Assembly (NCBI GenBank): GCA_941918925.1
Contig: OW799235.1
Coordinates: forward strand, 38,400,701-38,464,700
Direction: 5' to 3'
Length of the DNA: 64,000 nucleotides
DNA from: Phyto melanocephala
Lineage: Eukaryota > Arthropoda > Insecta > Diptera > Rhinophoridae
In this document: in pieces, positions 11,573 through 21,804 of the stretch
How the letters are laid out: each line of letters opens with the position of its first letter
How positions within the stretch are numbered: the first letter of the stretch is position 1
Program-made: the position numbers and the translations under genes
The notes under the pieces: model-generated
What the model saw: only the letters and a program-made list of their open reading frames with translations
Told to the model about the DNA's origin: nothing
Database searches by the model: none

Positions 11573-11629
11573 TTAAGCCATTTGTAGCTGCAAATCTTCG
11601 AACGGTTCGTTTGGCTGGCGAGCAGGATT
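11573..11629 (-). CDS. Candidate 3'-terminal coding exon of an unknown gene
   Basis: On the minus strand a pyrimidine-rich acceptor (ACTTTCAG) at 11637-11630 is followed by an in-frame 18-residue stretch, NPARQPNEPFEDLQLQMA, ending in TAA at 11575-11573. Its codon use is GC-richer than the surroundings. An AATAAA signal lies about 100 bases downstream at 11475-11470. These are the marks of a short terminal exon. The rest of the gene would lie at higher coordinates, upstream in its own sense; I found no matching exon before mRpL39, so a long intron is implied. I do not recognise the protein. Chance is possible for so short an exon. Confidence 0.4.
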   Translation of the reverse strand, partial: NPARQPNEPFEDLQLQMA

Positions 11630-12527
11630 CTGAAAGTAGAATTATAAAATGTATGTATTAGTAGTTGCAATAATATAACTAAGGCATATTTATCAGTGAA
11701 GTTTAGTACAGAATTTTAAAAACATTTTTTTAACTCTCATAGGAAATGAGATATTTATTTCGTTATTAAAATATAAAATTTAGAGCACTTTTTAGATACT
11801 AGGAGTACTAAATTGTTTTCGTTGTTTTTTATACCTTCCATCATGAGTGGCATAAATATGTACAGTGTACACTTAACAAGGTATTTATATGCAAGGGCAA
11901 ATTCGACTTAATTTAAATATTGAAGAAAAAATTATAATAAATATGTAACTTCTAATCCAAATTGCAGCAAATTTCAAGAAATATAAAAAAGAATGGTAAC
12001 CCTTTTAGGAAAAAAATTAAATTTTTAAGTTTTTTTTTAATTTAAACTTAAGCCACAGTTTGTTTCATGCAAATCGGATACGTAGTTTATAGTCATATAT
12101 TTCTGTGATCATACGCATAAACCGCTTAACTCAACTTAAGAATGAAACAAGCTATATGAACTATCGTGATCAACAAAAATTGATTTATTTTGTCCTTAAA
12201 CTCCCATTTCTGTAGCCTAATTTTTATTACAGAGCGTAAAAGAAGCATATTGACTCAAGTAACTTTAAACTCTCTTACTATTACTATTATCAATAAGCAC
12301 TTAATGTTATTTAGTTTGTTGTTAGGTTTAAACTTGGTTTAAATGCATTTCACAGGTGCTTATGCCAGATCATTAGTAAACCTTTACCAAAATTTTCGAA
12401 AAAGTTAAAAATGTTATAAGTTATTATTTAAACATTCTGTCGTACACAACTAGACTTGCTACAATTAAGTTGCCAACGCACAGTGGGTTCTCATGTACAT
12501 AGATGTACATATTTGTATTACTATAAA
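11630..12527. other. AT-rich interval, nothing recognised
   Basis: Contains no open frame of note, no clear inverted repeat and no protein motif that I recognise. If the exon at 11.6 kb is real, this is intron of that minus-strand gene. Confidence 0.5.
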
Positions 12528-12548
12528 TCTATATATATAAAAGTGAAA

Positions 12549-12579
<31 letters not shown>

Positions 12580-13400
12580 CTATAGACTCCGAAACTGTAA
12601 AACCGATCGGACTCAAACTTTGGCAAGTTGTTGTACACATACCAGGAAGTGTTTATGGGTGGAAAAAAGTGGGCGGGGCCACGCCCATAAAAATTAGATA
12701 TCAGTTTAAGCTACTTGCACTTGACCGATTTTTCTGAAACTTTGCACACATATCGAGCTGTCATGACTAAATAATTTCGTGATAAGAAAAGTGGGCGGGA
12801 ACACGCCCCTAAAAAAGTTTTAATTTTGAGGTACTTGCACTATACCGATTTTTCTGAAACTTTGCACACATACTAAGTTACCATAACCATATAATTTCGT
12901 GATTAGAAAAGTGGGCAGGGCCACGCCCATAAAAAAAGGTTATAATTATGAGGTACTTGCACCAGACTGATTTTTCTGAAACTTTGCACACATATCGAAC
13001 TGTCATGACTAAATAATTTCGTGATTAGAAAAGTGGGCAGTGCCACGCCCATAAAAAAAAGGTATCATTTTGTGGTACCTGCACTCTACCGATTATTCTG
13101 AAACTTTGCACACATATTGAGCTGTTATGACTTTACAATTTCGTGATTAGAAAAGTGGGCAGTGCCACGCCCATAAAAACAATTATAATTTTGAGGTACT
13201 TGCACTGTTCCGATTCTTCTGAAACTTTGCACACATATTGAGCGGTTATGACTTTACAATTTCGTGATTAGAAAAGTAGGCAGTGCCACGCCCATAAAAA
13301 AAATTATAATTTTTAGGTTTTTTCACTTAATATTCAATTAAAATTCAGAATGCATTTCGATTCATTAAGGGGCGTAGCAACGCGCGCCGTGTTTGGCTAG
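12528..13400 (+). mobile_element. Non-autonomous Helitron, complete
   Basis: Begins TCTATATATATAAAAGTGAA after an A at 12527, and ends with a GC-rich stretch able to form a short stem (GCGT AGCA ACGC) followed by CTAG at 13397-13400 and a host T. That is the canonical Helitron layout: 5' TC, 3' CTRR, insertion between A and T, no target duplication. The body has a (GT)n run at about 12548-12575 and about six tandem units of 120-122 bp. Each unit contains GTGGGCGGGGCCACGCCC or a variant. No Rep/helicase is encoded. Confidence 0.85.
12660..13310 (+). repeat. About 121-bp tandem repeats inside the Helitron
   Basis: The CACGCCC motif recurs near 12680, 12802, 12922, 13044, 13166 and 13287, a spacing of 120-122. 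Each unit also carries TTTCTGAAACTTTGCACACA and an AATTTCGTGATTAGAAAAGT stretch. The motif GTGGGCGGGGCCACGCCC is an imperfect palindrome. Confidence 0.85.
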
Positions 13401-13596
13401 TCTAATATAAATCCAACTTTCGTTTTTTACAAAATGTTATAAATATACAAATTTTTTTGAAGAAGCTACAAAAGAGAATATTATAATTTTTTAGTAATGA
13501 ATTATCATAAATACATAAAAACACAGCAACACAGCTGTAACTTTAGAATAAAAAGCGATAAATTAATGAGTTATTTGAGTTATTATTGTTATTTCT

Positions 13597-13974
13597 TTAA
13601 CTAATTTTGATGCCGGAAGCTCTTAAACCCATTTGTGTAGCATGAGCCAAAACAGATAATGGAGTGCTTTCTCTAATGCTTTTACTTTTCTTTGCTTTAG
13701 TTTTCTCATTACATTCTTCAAATGAAATTTCTTTACGGCCTCGTTTCTGTGGTGGTGGAACAAACGATATAAAAGCATCTAACCATTCCTTATTTAAGCT
13801 CAAACAGCAATCATGTTTATGATGACTTTTATTATGCCGAGTCTTAAAGTCGATAATGAAGTTCTTAAATCTTTCATCAAAATCTTTAATATTAGAGGGG
13901 TTTATACGTTTAATGACTTTCATTCTATTAACACTAATTTTGTTTTTCCATTCATTTACTTCGGTATTTTTCAT
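13597..13974 (-). CDS. Unknown 125-residue basic protein, probably transposon-derived
   Basis: An open frame from ATG 13974 to TAG/TAA near 13597, without stops. It is lysine-rich and ends in a conserved-looking block: PPPQKRGRKEISFEECNEKT, then KSIRESTP and LAHATQMGLRASG. The combination of a GR-rich basic stretch followed by SFEE and an LAHA..MxLRA helix recalls the N-terminal region of several uncharacterised insect and Hydra proteins that I associate with DNA transposons; that is memory-based inference. The frame may start earlier, since an acceptor-like TTTTTTAG lies upstream near 14030. No nuclease domain is present, so it is at most a fragment. Confidence 0.45.
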   Translation of the reverse strand: MKNTEVNEWKNKISVNRMKVIKRINPSNIKDFDERFKNFIIDFKTRHNKSHHKHDCCLSLNKEWLDAFISFVPPPQKRGRKEISFEECNEKTKAKKSKSIRESTPLSVLAHATQMGLRASGIKIS

Positions 13975-14197
13975 AAAAAAAAATAAGTTCGCGGCGAGAA
14001 ATAAAGATGGTTTTGGGGCTTGTTCCTAAAAAAGATTTGATTTATTTAAAACAATGTGAAAGTTTTATTCGATTTCCCCTTTACCGAATACCGAATACCT
14101 AATTTTATCCAAAATACATTAAACACATTAAAAACTCTTTACATTTTGAACAACAAATAATATAACAGAAATACAAAACAAAGAAAACGAAATCCGA

Positions 14198-14507
14198 ATA
14201 GTGATGGACGCGTAACATATTTTTTCCGGTATCAAGCGTTATCGTAGAGACGAGAATAAATTAATAAAGGTGTGTAACTTTAATTTAAAAACATAAAGTA
14301 TATGGTAATAATAGCTTTTGGTTACGAAAAGTACGTTTGAGTAAGTTCGTGAGCGTGCGTAAACCATTTGTGATCGTGATTAAATTAAAATTTAATCACT
14401 TGGATCTAGCTAAAAGTATTAAAAAGATGTTTACTTCCTGTAAATTGTGCGTGATACAATTTTTTGTACGTGAGCTTAAGTGACCGAAATCACTCACGCA
14501 CTCATCT
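14198..14507. repeat. Possible hAT-type MITE, about 310 bp
   Basis: TAGTGATGGACGCGTAAC on the left resembles the reverse complement of the right end, TAGAGATGAGTGCGTGAG, at 12 of 18 positions. No clear target duplication is visible. The interval is rich in CGT/ACG compared with its surroundings. Confidence 0.3.
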
Positions 14508-15239
14508 CTAAAAAAAAAAAACAAAATGCCTCAACAATAAAATACAACAAAAAAATAAAGAGAATGACAATATTAAAACACAAAAATACATTTACTAGTT
14601 TTGTTCAATAAATGACAACCAGAGTTTTTACACAAAAATGAAAATAAAAAAAGAGCCGGGCATTGTCCGGACTTTTTTTTAATATAAGCTGATAATCTAT
14701 ACTTTTCTAAAATCCATAAAACTAATTTAAACTCTTACTAACTTAATACTTGTGGCCCATTAAATGCGGAAAATATCCCAATTATAGACCTTTTTTAAAA
14801 AAATTATTAAAAATATTTACACATAATTTTTATAAAAAAATTTTACTATATACTCTTATACCTGATGTTGAAAGTTCCATTATAAAAGATTTACTTTTAA
14901 TAGATTTAACACTAATAATAATCGCTTGAATTGTAAAAATTTCCAATTTTTTCACTTTTTTTAAAAACAGCAATTTGCTGACTTTAACCGCTCACTGAAT
15001 AGAAAGTAAACAACTTAATTAATTAACTTTTACAGCTAGTGATACAGAATTTTATCTACTTTTACCCTATACTATGACAAACGCAATGGACCTTATTGGT
15101 CTCCGAGTGTGGGTGTAGGAGGCATATACTGCTTTCTGCATCCCCCTTTCCTACCTACCCTTTACTAAAATTTATAATAAAAACTTTATTTCTAAATTAC
15201 AATTAATCGCCACTTTGATACCATTTGAACCCAATGTGC

Positions 15240-15535
15240 AACGTTAGAAAGTATACGAATTAGGCTTAATGTAACTTTTATGGTGAATTTATTAAATGGT
15301 TCTGTTGATTCTGAATTATGCTGAGTAATATCAACTTTAGCGTTCCACTTAGAGCTACTCGGAATTTTACTCCTCTTTATCTTAGATGTCTTCAAACTAA
15401 CTACGCTGATGCTGATCCACTAAGGAGAATATCGAAAAACTATAATGATCTTTATAATTTCATTGATTTTTCTGTAAATGTCAATATAATTAAACGTAAT
15501 ATTATTCTGTTCTTAAATGTTTGTAACTAGTTAAT
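15240..15535 (+). pseudogene. LINE ORF2 C-terminal fragment
   Basis: The plus strand encodes LNVTFMVNLLNGSVDSELC and then, after a frame change near 15317, VPLRATRNFTPLYLR followed by TNYADADPLRRISKNYNDLY and FIDFSV. This matches the usual tail of insect Jockey/I-type ORF2 proteins (RNF..L... TNYxxxDPL ... FDFxxS). The AT-rich stretch to about 15640 is probably its 3' UTR. Upstream domains are absent. Confidence 0.65.
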
Positions 15536-15714
15536 TTTATTTTTTGCATGTGTTTTTGTTGGTCTGTAAGGATTTATAATTTATACTTTTATTAAATAAA
15601 TATATCGTCTAATTGTCTTGATGTTTCTATTGATAATATATGATTATTATTCAAGCTTGAAATCACTTTTTCGTCTTTTAATATAAAAAATTGTTTATTA
15701 ATGATTAATATTTT

Positions 15715-15808
15715 GCTACCAAACAATGGGTAGCTTCTTCAGGGTAAATATGTTTTATACAATTTGTATACATATTTACCCTGAAGGAGCTACCCATTGT
15801 GTGGTAGC
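15715..15808. repeat. 94-nt near-perfect hairpin
   Basis: The 38-bp arms 15715-15752 and 15771-15808 are reverse complements with two mismatches, around an 18-nt AT-rich loop. The size and near-perfect pairing fit a tiny palindromic MITE or a precursor-like hairpin. No target duplication is evident and I saw no second copy in the window. Confidence 0.8.
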
Positions 15809-16254
15809 GAAAAATAAAAAAAAAAATAAAAAATATTTTTTTTCTATGGGTTTGTTTGTTAACTAAACGGTTTTATTTTTACATGCCAATGGATAACGTT
15901 AACGTTTTATATGAACATTTCTGTAAACGAACGCAAAGTTCAGTTAAAAATATTTAATATAGGCATATAACTTTTTTACTCGGTTTTCACATCAACCTAA
16001 TATTGCTCAATTGCCTTAATATTTTATTGGTTGCCTTTGATTATAAAATAAAATATATGATAATTATTTCTATTTAAAATTAGTCTTCGGTAGGGCAGTG
16101 TCATAGGCTGACTTCAAAAATACACTTTGCAAATCGTTTGGCTAACGTACAAACAGTAACTGTCGACATTATTTAAATGAAGCCCTAATACTTTAATATT
16201 TAAAAGCATACATATCCTATACCCTTAGTAAATTGTTGAAAATTGTTTTTTTTT

Positions 16255-16260
16255 TTTATT
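16255..16260 (-). terminator. mRpL39: Poly(A) signal of mRpL39
   Basis: AATAAA on the minus strand 10 bases after the mRpL39 stop codon, in an A-rich stretch. Confidence 0.5.
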
Positions 16261-16270
16261 TTGAAGTTTA

Positions 16271-17696
16271 TCATAATTTGGCAAAACATAAACTTACCAA
16301 TTTTCTAGCACGATCTTCCAATGTACCGTATGCAACGTGATTCAAAACAAATCCAGCGGGTAATGCTACTCCTTGTATTCTATAAAAAGCATTATCAGCT
16401 TCTTCATCGGCAAGCTTATGGGCAGCAGTAACTGTACATTTACCCAGGAAACGTGAAGATGCAACCATTGGACCCCTTGAAATATCAATATGAGTCCCTA
16501 TGCGATAAAGAACTACACGACCATGGTTTTGCTGCGATATACTTGGAAGTTGTTCGCTTTTGTAACGGGAGTCTTTGAATATGTCTAAAGCTAAATCAAT
16601 GTCTACCTCTAAGCGTTCAAGTTTAAGATCTTTAGCGGCCAATTTTATCATTTCAGCTGATAGGGCACGCAATTCGTCCTTCGATGCTTGCCACGTTTTG
16701 GAGCCCACAACAATATCATAAACAAAGCTACCAGATTTAACTAATTTTAAAGATCACAAAGATTGTTATATAGTTTTCTAATTATTATTACATTATATAC
16801 TTACTATTTGGCCCCGGAAAACTATGTAACTGCAATAATGCTTCTTCTTTGAAAGCATTTTTTAAAGCAGCACCCAACATAAAACTACATGACCGCCAAA
16901 ATACTCTTAAATAAAAAAGATAATTTGTAAAAAATTCGCATAAGAAGTTTGTATATGTACATATATTATTTTTAAAAATTTTTAAAAAATAATATAAAAA
17001 AAATAACTATATTATTCGTTATAGGTACGCTCCCATTTTTCAATAATATCTATCTGGTTAAATCATGCTTTAAAATAGCACCAGTGAAATGCATATAAAC
17101 GGAACAACCAAATACATATACATATATTATAGATAAAAAATGCTAAAATAAACAATTCAATATTTTTGCAATTTTTTTTAGAAAATTGCGACAAAATTAA
17201 AAATTCATCAAATATTTATACATACTTATTGACCACATGTGGGTCGGCAACAGTAAAGTTTAGTAATTGTAATGTACAATTATCGGTCAGTGGTCTGTGC
17301 ATATCCCACTGTATATTTCCATCTATTAATGCTAAAGCAGAACGCTTGCAATGACCTTCGGATAAATGTTGAGCACAATTGTATGGTGTTGATATATCAC
17401 GGTTCATAATAAGAGTGCAGTCTTCGGGAAGTCCCAAATAACGTACTTCAATCTTTTCTATACGTCCCACTAACTCCCTTTGTCTTTTTTGTTCCTTAAT
17501 AAATAACTCATTTTGTCGCTCAATAGAAGCATACGAAATTAAACCTGTTCAAAAGTCAACAATTTAAAGGCTCATTAGACTACCGTTCGCCATAAAAACA
17601 TGTTTTTATGAATAAAAACTTACGAATGTTATTAATATTTTGAAACTTAGTACAGGTATTCCACACAATTGATTGAATTCGTTGTGCAACGGACAT
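16271..17696 (-). CDS. mRpL39: Mitochondrial ribosomal protein L39 (mL39)
   Basis: Four coding exons join in frame: 17696-17624, 17544-17226, 16905-16805 and 16740-16271. They give 963 nt, or 320 residues plus stop, close to the usual fly length. All introns have GT and AG ends (donors GTAAGT, GTATGT, GTAAGT). The product is a protein of the mitochondrial large ribosomal subunit that is related to threonyl-tRNA synthetase. The central part (about residues 55-125, with LPEDCTLIMNRDISTPYNCA) is the TGS-like region, and the C-terminal part (RGPMVASSRFLGKCTVTAAH) corresponds to the synthetase second additional domain. No synthetase catalytic core is present, as expected. The ATG at 17696 is the first in frame and is followed by a short arginine-poor leader (MSVAQRIQSIVWN). 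Its introns are short and free of repeats. The identification is by protein resemblance. Confidence 0.9.
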
Positions 17697-17861
17697 GATT
17701 TATTAAATATTAAAAGTAAAAATTTTAATTTTTCCTAATATAAAGTGCAAGGATATACAGCAGTGAAACAAGTCGATCGGTTCAGAGTCGAAGGCGCACC
17801 GCTGTGGCACCGCCGCCGGTTTTTTTTTAATGTCAAAGCCGCCGCCTTTTTCTGGGCTTTA

Positions 17862-18472
17862 CCTACCGTTGCCACATGCAAGTGCAAGTGAAAAAAAACC
17901 AATACACTAACACTTTTTTACTAACACAACTACACTTTGGCAACCTGCGACTCAGCTTGCGAAGAAATTTTTAAGCAAGTAAAATTTTTACAGTTACGGC
18001 AAGTAAAGTGACAAGCCGAAAAACAGTGTTGTCTAATACTGAGTTTTTTGTTAACTCAACAATATATCATACAATTGTGGTAAATAATTCAGCTAATTTT
18101 TTTAATAAATATGTATATATGTATATGAAGAATATTAAGAAAAAAATATAAATATTCATTTAAAATGTAAGTTTTAATATAAATATCAATATTTAATAAA
18201 AAAAATTATATTAAAAAGTTACATGTCTAAAGGTAACGTTCAACAGTGGCTATTGACAACACTTAATTACCAATTGAAGCAGCGCCATTTGTTTAAAATT
18301 TGTTTGAAGTTTATTTGTTGACGACATTTTAAAAATGAACTTGCACTGTGCTGTGTAGCCACTCAAAAAATTTTTGTGTTTTTTTTGGCATTTCTCCTGA
18401 TTTTCGTTAGTAATACGTATACACTACTTGCAAGTAAATACTTGCCTGTGGCAACGTAGGGTAAACGGATCA
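17862..18472. repeat. Inverted-repeat element near mRpL39 5' end
   Basis: TTTACCTACCGTTGCCACAT at about 17862 is mirrored by GTGGCAACGTAGGGTAAA at about 18453-18470, with a second GCAAGT block next to each. The enclosed 600 bp has no open frame of note. It probably is a MITE that landed within 200 bases of the mRpL39 start, so part of it could lie in that promoter region. Target duplication is not clear. Confidence 0.5.
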
Positions 18473-18540
18473 AGAGAGCCGCAATTCTTTTCAGCTTCAG
18501 TCGACTCAATAAGAAATTTATTTCGTAATACAGGGGTTAA

Positions 18541-19332
18541 CCAAGGCGAATTCATTATCAGGTGAAGTTATTAAAGCAGCTGCAAGGCATATTCATACAG
18601 GTATATGCAACGGCGAATTAGCTGTGATGTTCGCTGTCAGACGCCACATATAAAAAATACACAATAATTTTTTTAACATGGAGTTTGACTGTAGCATTCC
18701 CTATCAGCTGGGCTGATAATTTCACCTGTATGAATTCGCCTTGAGCAGCTGTTTATCAGCTGAGCACTCTTTTTTATATTGAAATGTCAAATTTTGTTTG
18801 TGTTTTTATGTGTGCTTCTACTTTTTTATTGTTTACATTTGTGGGCGCCATTAGTTGAAAAATTTTTAAAATTGTGAAAAATTGTGCAAATTCTCTTAAA
18901 AATTGTAAAAAAAAGATATAAAAACATTGTGAACTATTTAATAAAACGTTAAAAAAAATTAAATTAAATAAAACAGACTATTTTTATTTGTGAATAATGC
19001 GTGTGTGCTCTTTGTGTAAAAAGAAATATTTGAAGGGCAATGCAACTTTGTTCTATGTGCCCAGAGATCAAGCCACCAGAAATAGGTGGAGCGAAATTTG
19101 TGGAGTGAATTTCTCTGCAACAGACCGTATATGTACGGATCATTATTGCACCTTTTTAATATTTTATTTTATACAAATTATTATGTATATGTAAACAAAC
19201 GTGTTTTTTATTTTTTATTTCGTAAACAACTTTTTGACAGTTCAAGTTAGTTTACACTAACAAAATACACGTTGTATTTTTTCACTTTGTAGTCGTTTTA
19301 GCGACGAGTTCACCTTATTGAATTCGCCTTGG
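18541..19332 (+). mobile_element. TIR element with a THAP-domain fragment
   Basis: CCAAGGCGAATTCA at 18541-18554 is matched exactly in reverse at 19319-19332, and AGGTGAA lies just inside each end. A third copy of the end (CACCTGTATGAATTCGCCTTG) lies internally at about 18724-18744, facing the left end. The element contains the start of a THAP protein. THAP domains are the DNA-binding part of P-type transposases, so this is plausibly a P-superfamily derivative; no 8-bp duplication could be fixed. Confidence 0.55.
18997..19194 (+). pseudogene. THAP zinc-finger fragment
   Basis: From ATG 18997 the protein reads MRVCSLCKKKYLKGNATLFY and later RNRWSEICGVNFSATDRICT followed by DHY. The CxxC pair, the conserved FY..P and W, and the closing CxDH match the C2CH THAP zinc finger. 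After DHY it runs into hydrophobic AT-rich sequence (FLIFYFIQIIMYM) and stops, so the AVPTIF-like end and the nuclease are missing. Confidence 0.7.
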
Positions 19333-19597
19333 GTTACACGATCAAGTTTTGTGTATTAAGTTTCAATACACTCACACTTTTTTACTAATATACTCATACT
19401 TTTAGAACTTGATGCGAACTTGCTTTTTATATTGCCTTTCCATCGAATGTTTCAATTTACAGTCGAGAAAACAGCTGAGTGCAATTGTTGTGACGAATTT
19501 TTGTTTTTTTTTTTTTTGACAAATATTCTGCCACCATAATTTTTTGTTTTCTGTTTTACAAATATTTTGCCGCAATTTAAATTAAATATAATTAATA

Positions 19598-19789
19598 ATG
19601 TGTGTGAATAAAAGTAATAAGTGTAATGATGTGTTGCGATTCATTGAGCTATACATAAGCCATGGAATTCTTTGGAATATGAATCTTTCATCATATAGAC
19701 GAAATGATTGTTGTTTTCTTGACAAAGACATTTTGAATAATAAAATTGCTTTAAAATTGCGTGCAGCCTACGTCATAGCAATTAATTAA
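19598..19789 (+). pseudogene. MADF-like domain start
   Basis: A 63-residue frame includes VLRFIELYISHGILWNMNLS followed by SYRR, resembling the beginning of a MADF (Myb/SANT-like) domain (xFIELYxxHPxLWDxxxxxYR). It stops after about 60 residues, before the rest of the domain. It is probably a transposon or gene remnant. The preceding (T)n run and repeated ACTCACACTTTTTTACTAAT motif suggest repeat DNA. Confidence 0.4.
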
Positions 19790-20206
19790 AATTTATTTTG
19801 ACAAGTAGTATGTGTGAAAAACTTTACAGAAAAACTTGAACGTGTAACTCCTGTGTAACAGAGATGAAAAATGAAGCATTATATCAAAATTATAGCATGT
19901 TCACACAGCGAAATTCGATGTTCGCTCTCTCATTGAAGGTTCGCGACCGAATCTTGATTAAATCTACAAGATTCGCAATACAAAATTTTGAGAGCGAAAA
20001 AGAATTTACTATCATCTCGCTAACATATCTATACTGACTGTAAAAAATAATAAACAAAGGAAAACAAAAAAATATTCTGCTTAAACTAACTACACACATT
20101 TCTTTTCTATCTATTACTATTTCGGAGTTACCAAAAATTTAATGGCGAAAAAAATTTTTTTTTCTGCAAAATTCGTCAAATTTTTTCTTTTCAAAATGCA
20201 ATAAAA

Positions 20207-20826
20207 ACAAGTAACAGTGCTATATTCGGCCGTGCCGAATCTTATATACCCTTCACAACGTGTAGTCATGCAACAACAATTGTTTGTATAACCATTCATC
20301 TCATATAAAATACGTACATATGTATATACTGGTTAGAATAAATGTGGCATCGAATCCCAGCTGAGCCAAAAAAATTTTATTTGATTTAATATATTATTTA
20401 TATTTTTTAAAATTTTTTTAAAATTTTTTATAAAATTTTTTTTAAATTTTTTTTTTAATTTTTTTGTATTTTTAATATATTTTTTTTTGTATTTTTTTTT
20501 TTTTGCATGTTTTTTACATTGTTGTTGTAATTGTGAAAAAAACGAGGTGGTCGTGGTTTTTTGCTCATATCTCAGAAAGTTATGGGGCGATTGTGCTGAA
20601 TTTCAATAGCGATTCATTGCTGGATATATACAGATCTGAGGAGCATATAGTTGCTTCTAAAAGTTGATTTCAACCAACACACGGACAGACGGTCAGGGCT
20701 TAATCGACTCCTCTATTCATAAGCTTTCAGAAAATATATACTTTATGGGGTCGGAAATGAAAATTGTAGAAATTACGGAATGACAAAGCTATATATACCC
20801 TTGTACACCACAGGTGAAGGGTATAA
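20207..20826 (-). mobile_element. Family B Helentron-like element
   Basis: Read on the minus strand it starts TATACCCTTCACCTGTGG with its complement CACAAGGGTATA close behind. It carries the shared core with CCCCATAAAGTATATATTTT and a short GTCCGTGTG tract, then a long poly(T)-rich stretch. It ends with the hairpin ATTCGGCACGGCCGAAT and TTACTTGTT. The hairpin sequence separates this family from family A. Confidence 0.75.
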
Positions 20827-21800
20827 AAATTAAATAACCAAAAAGTTTAAATTTTTAAGACTTTTCCAAAAGCCGGAATAAAAGACGGTATAAATAGTAA
20901 AACTCAATTAACAAATGTTGATTTTAAAGGTTTAAACTCATTCTTGACAGACTATATGTACATGCATACATATGACTTACGGTCTAATTAAAAAAAATTT
21001 TAAAAATTGTAAGGCTCTTATGAAACAGTAATTTTTTTATGAAAAAATGCTTAATTATATATATTTTATAATATATAATACTTAATATATAGACAAGTTA
21101 AACTAATAAAAATTCCTTTATAATTATTATGTCGTATGTAAATCCTTATTAGCTGCATTATCGGTGTCAGGAAGATGAAGTGTGATGGTTTCTGATGAAA
21201 AAGCTTTTTTATTATTCTATTCTCTTTGCGTACTGCAGCTTATAAAAGGGTCACTGCTCAGAATTAACCTATTTAAGACATCTTGATTTGTATCGCTTCT
21301 GCTGAATTTCCTCGAATTATTCGTACGATATAATCGTAAGGGCTTATTTTTGGCCTCGACAGCTTCAACAAATAATGTTTTGTAGAGCAGGTATATAAAA
21401 ATATCTTTAATGGGGATGTGTGGAACATTCCCTTATAACTATTATGGATAATAAAGAATTTTTCAAATTTATAATTATAGACAGGTATTAACATTGTGAA
21501 GTGTTAAAAGTGATGTGAATAACAGTTGAAATCAATAATTCAAAATACATAAAAGTTAATGACGATATAAATGTATAAGAAAAAGTACCTGATGACAAAA
21601 ATAGAATAAATGTAAAAATTTTAAAAAATCGTCAAAAATAATGGCGCAAACTTGCGCACACCTTTTTTTTGTTTCTAAAATTAGAGATTCCAAATTTTAT
21701 TGTGGTATCAAACATAATTCGTAGAGATGCTACCCTCACTTTTAAAAACCTCTTCTTTTTCTTTTTTTGCAAAAAAAGTGTATAATATTTTCTGTTTTTA
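20827..21800. other. AT-rich interval, nothing firm
   Basis: I see no conserved protein or repeat. A minus-strand open frame at 21494-21273 lacks any recognisable motif. Part of the right end may be decayed 5' sequence of the adjoining LINE. Confidence 0.4.
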
Positions 21801-21804
21801 GCTT

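Noticed and set aside
13360..13400. GC-rich palindrome as a rho-independent terminator
   Set aside because: It is the Helitron 3' hairpin before CTAG, in a eukaryotic genome.
20827..21800. 73-residue minus-strand frame at 21494-21273 as a gene
   Set aside because: No conserved motif, no neighbouring exon and an AT-driven composition.
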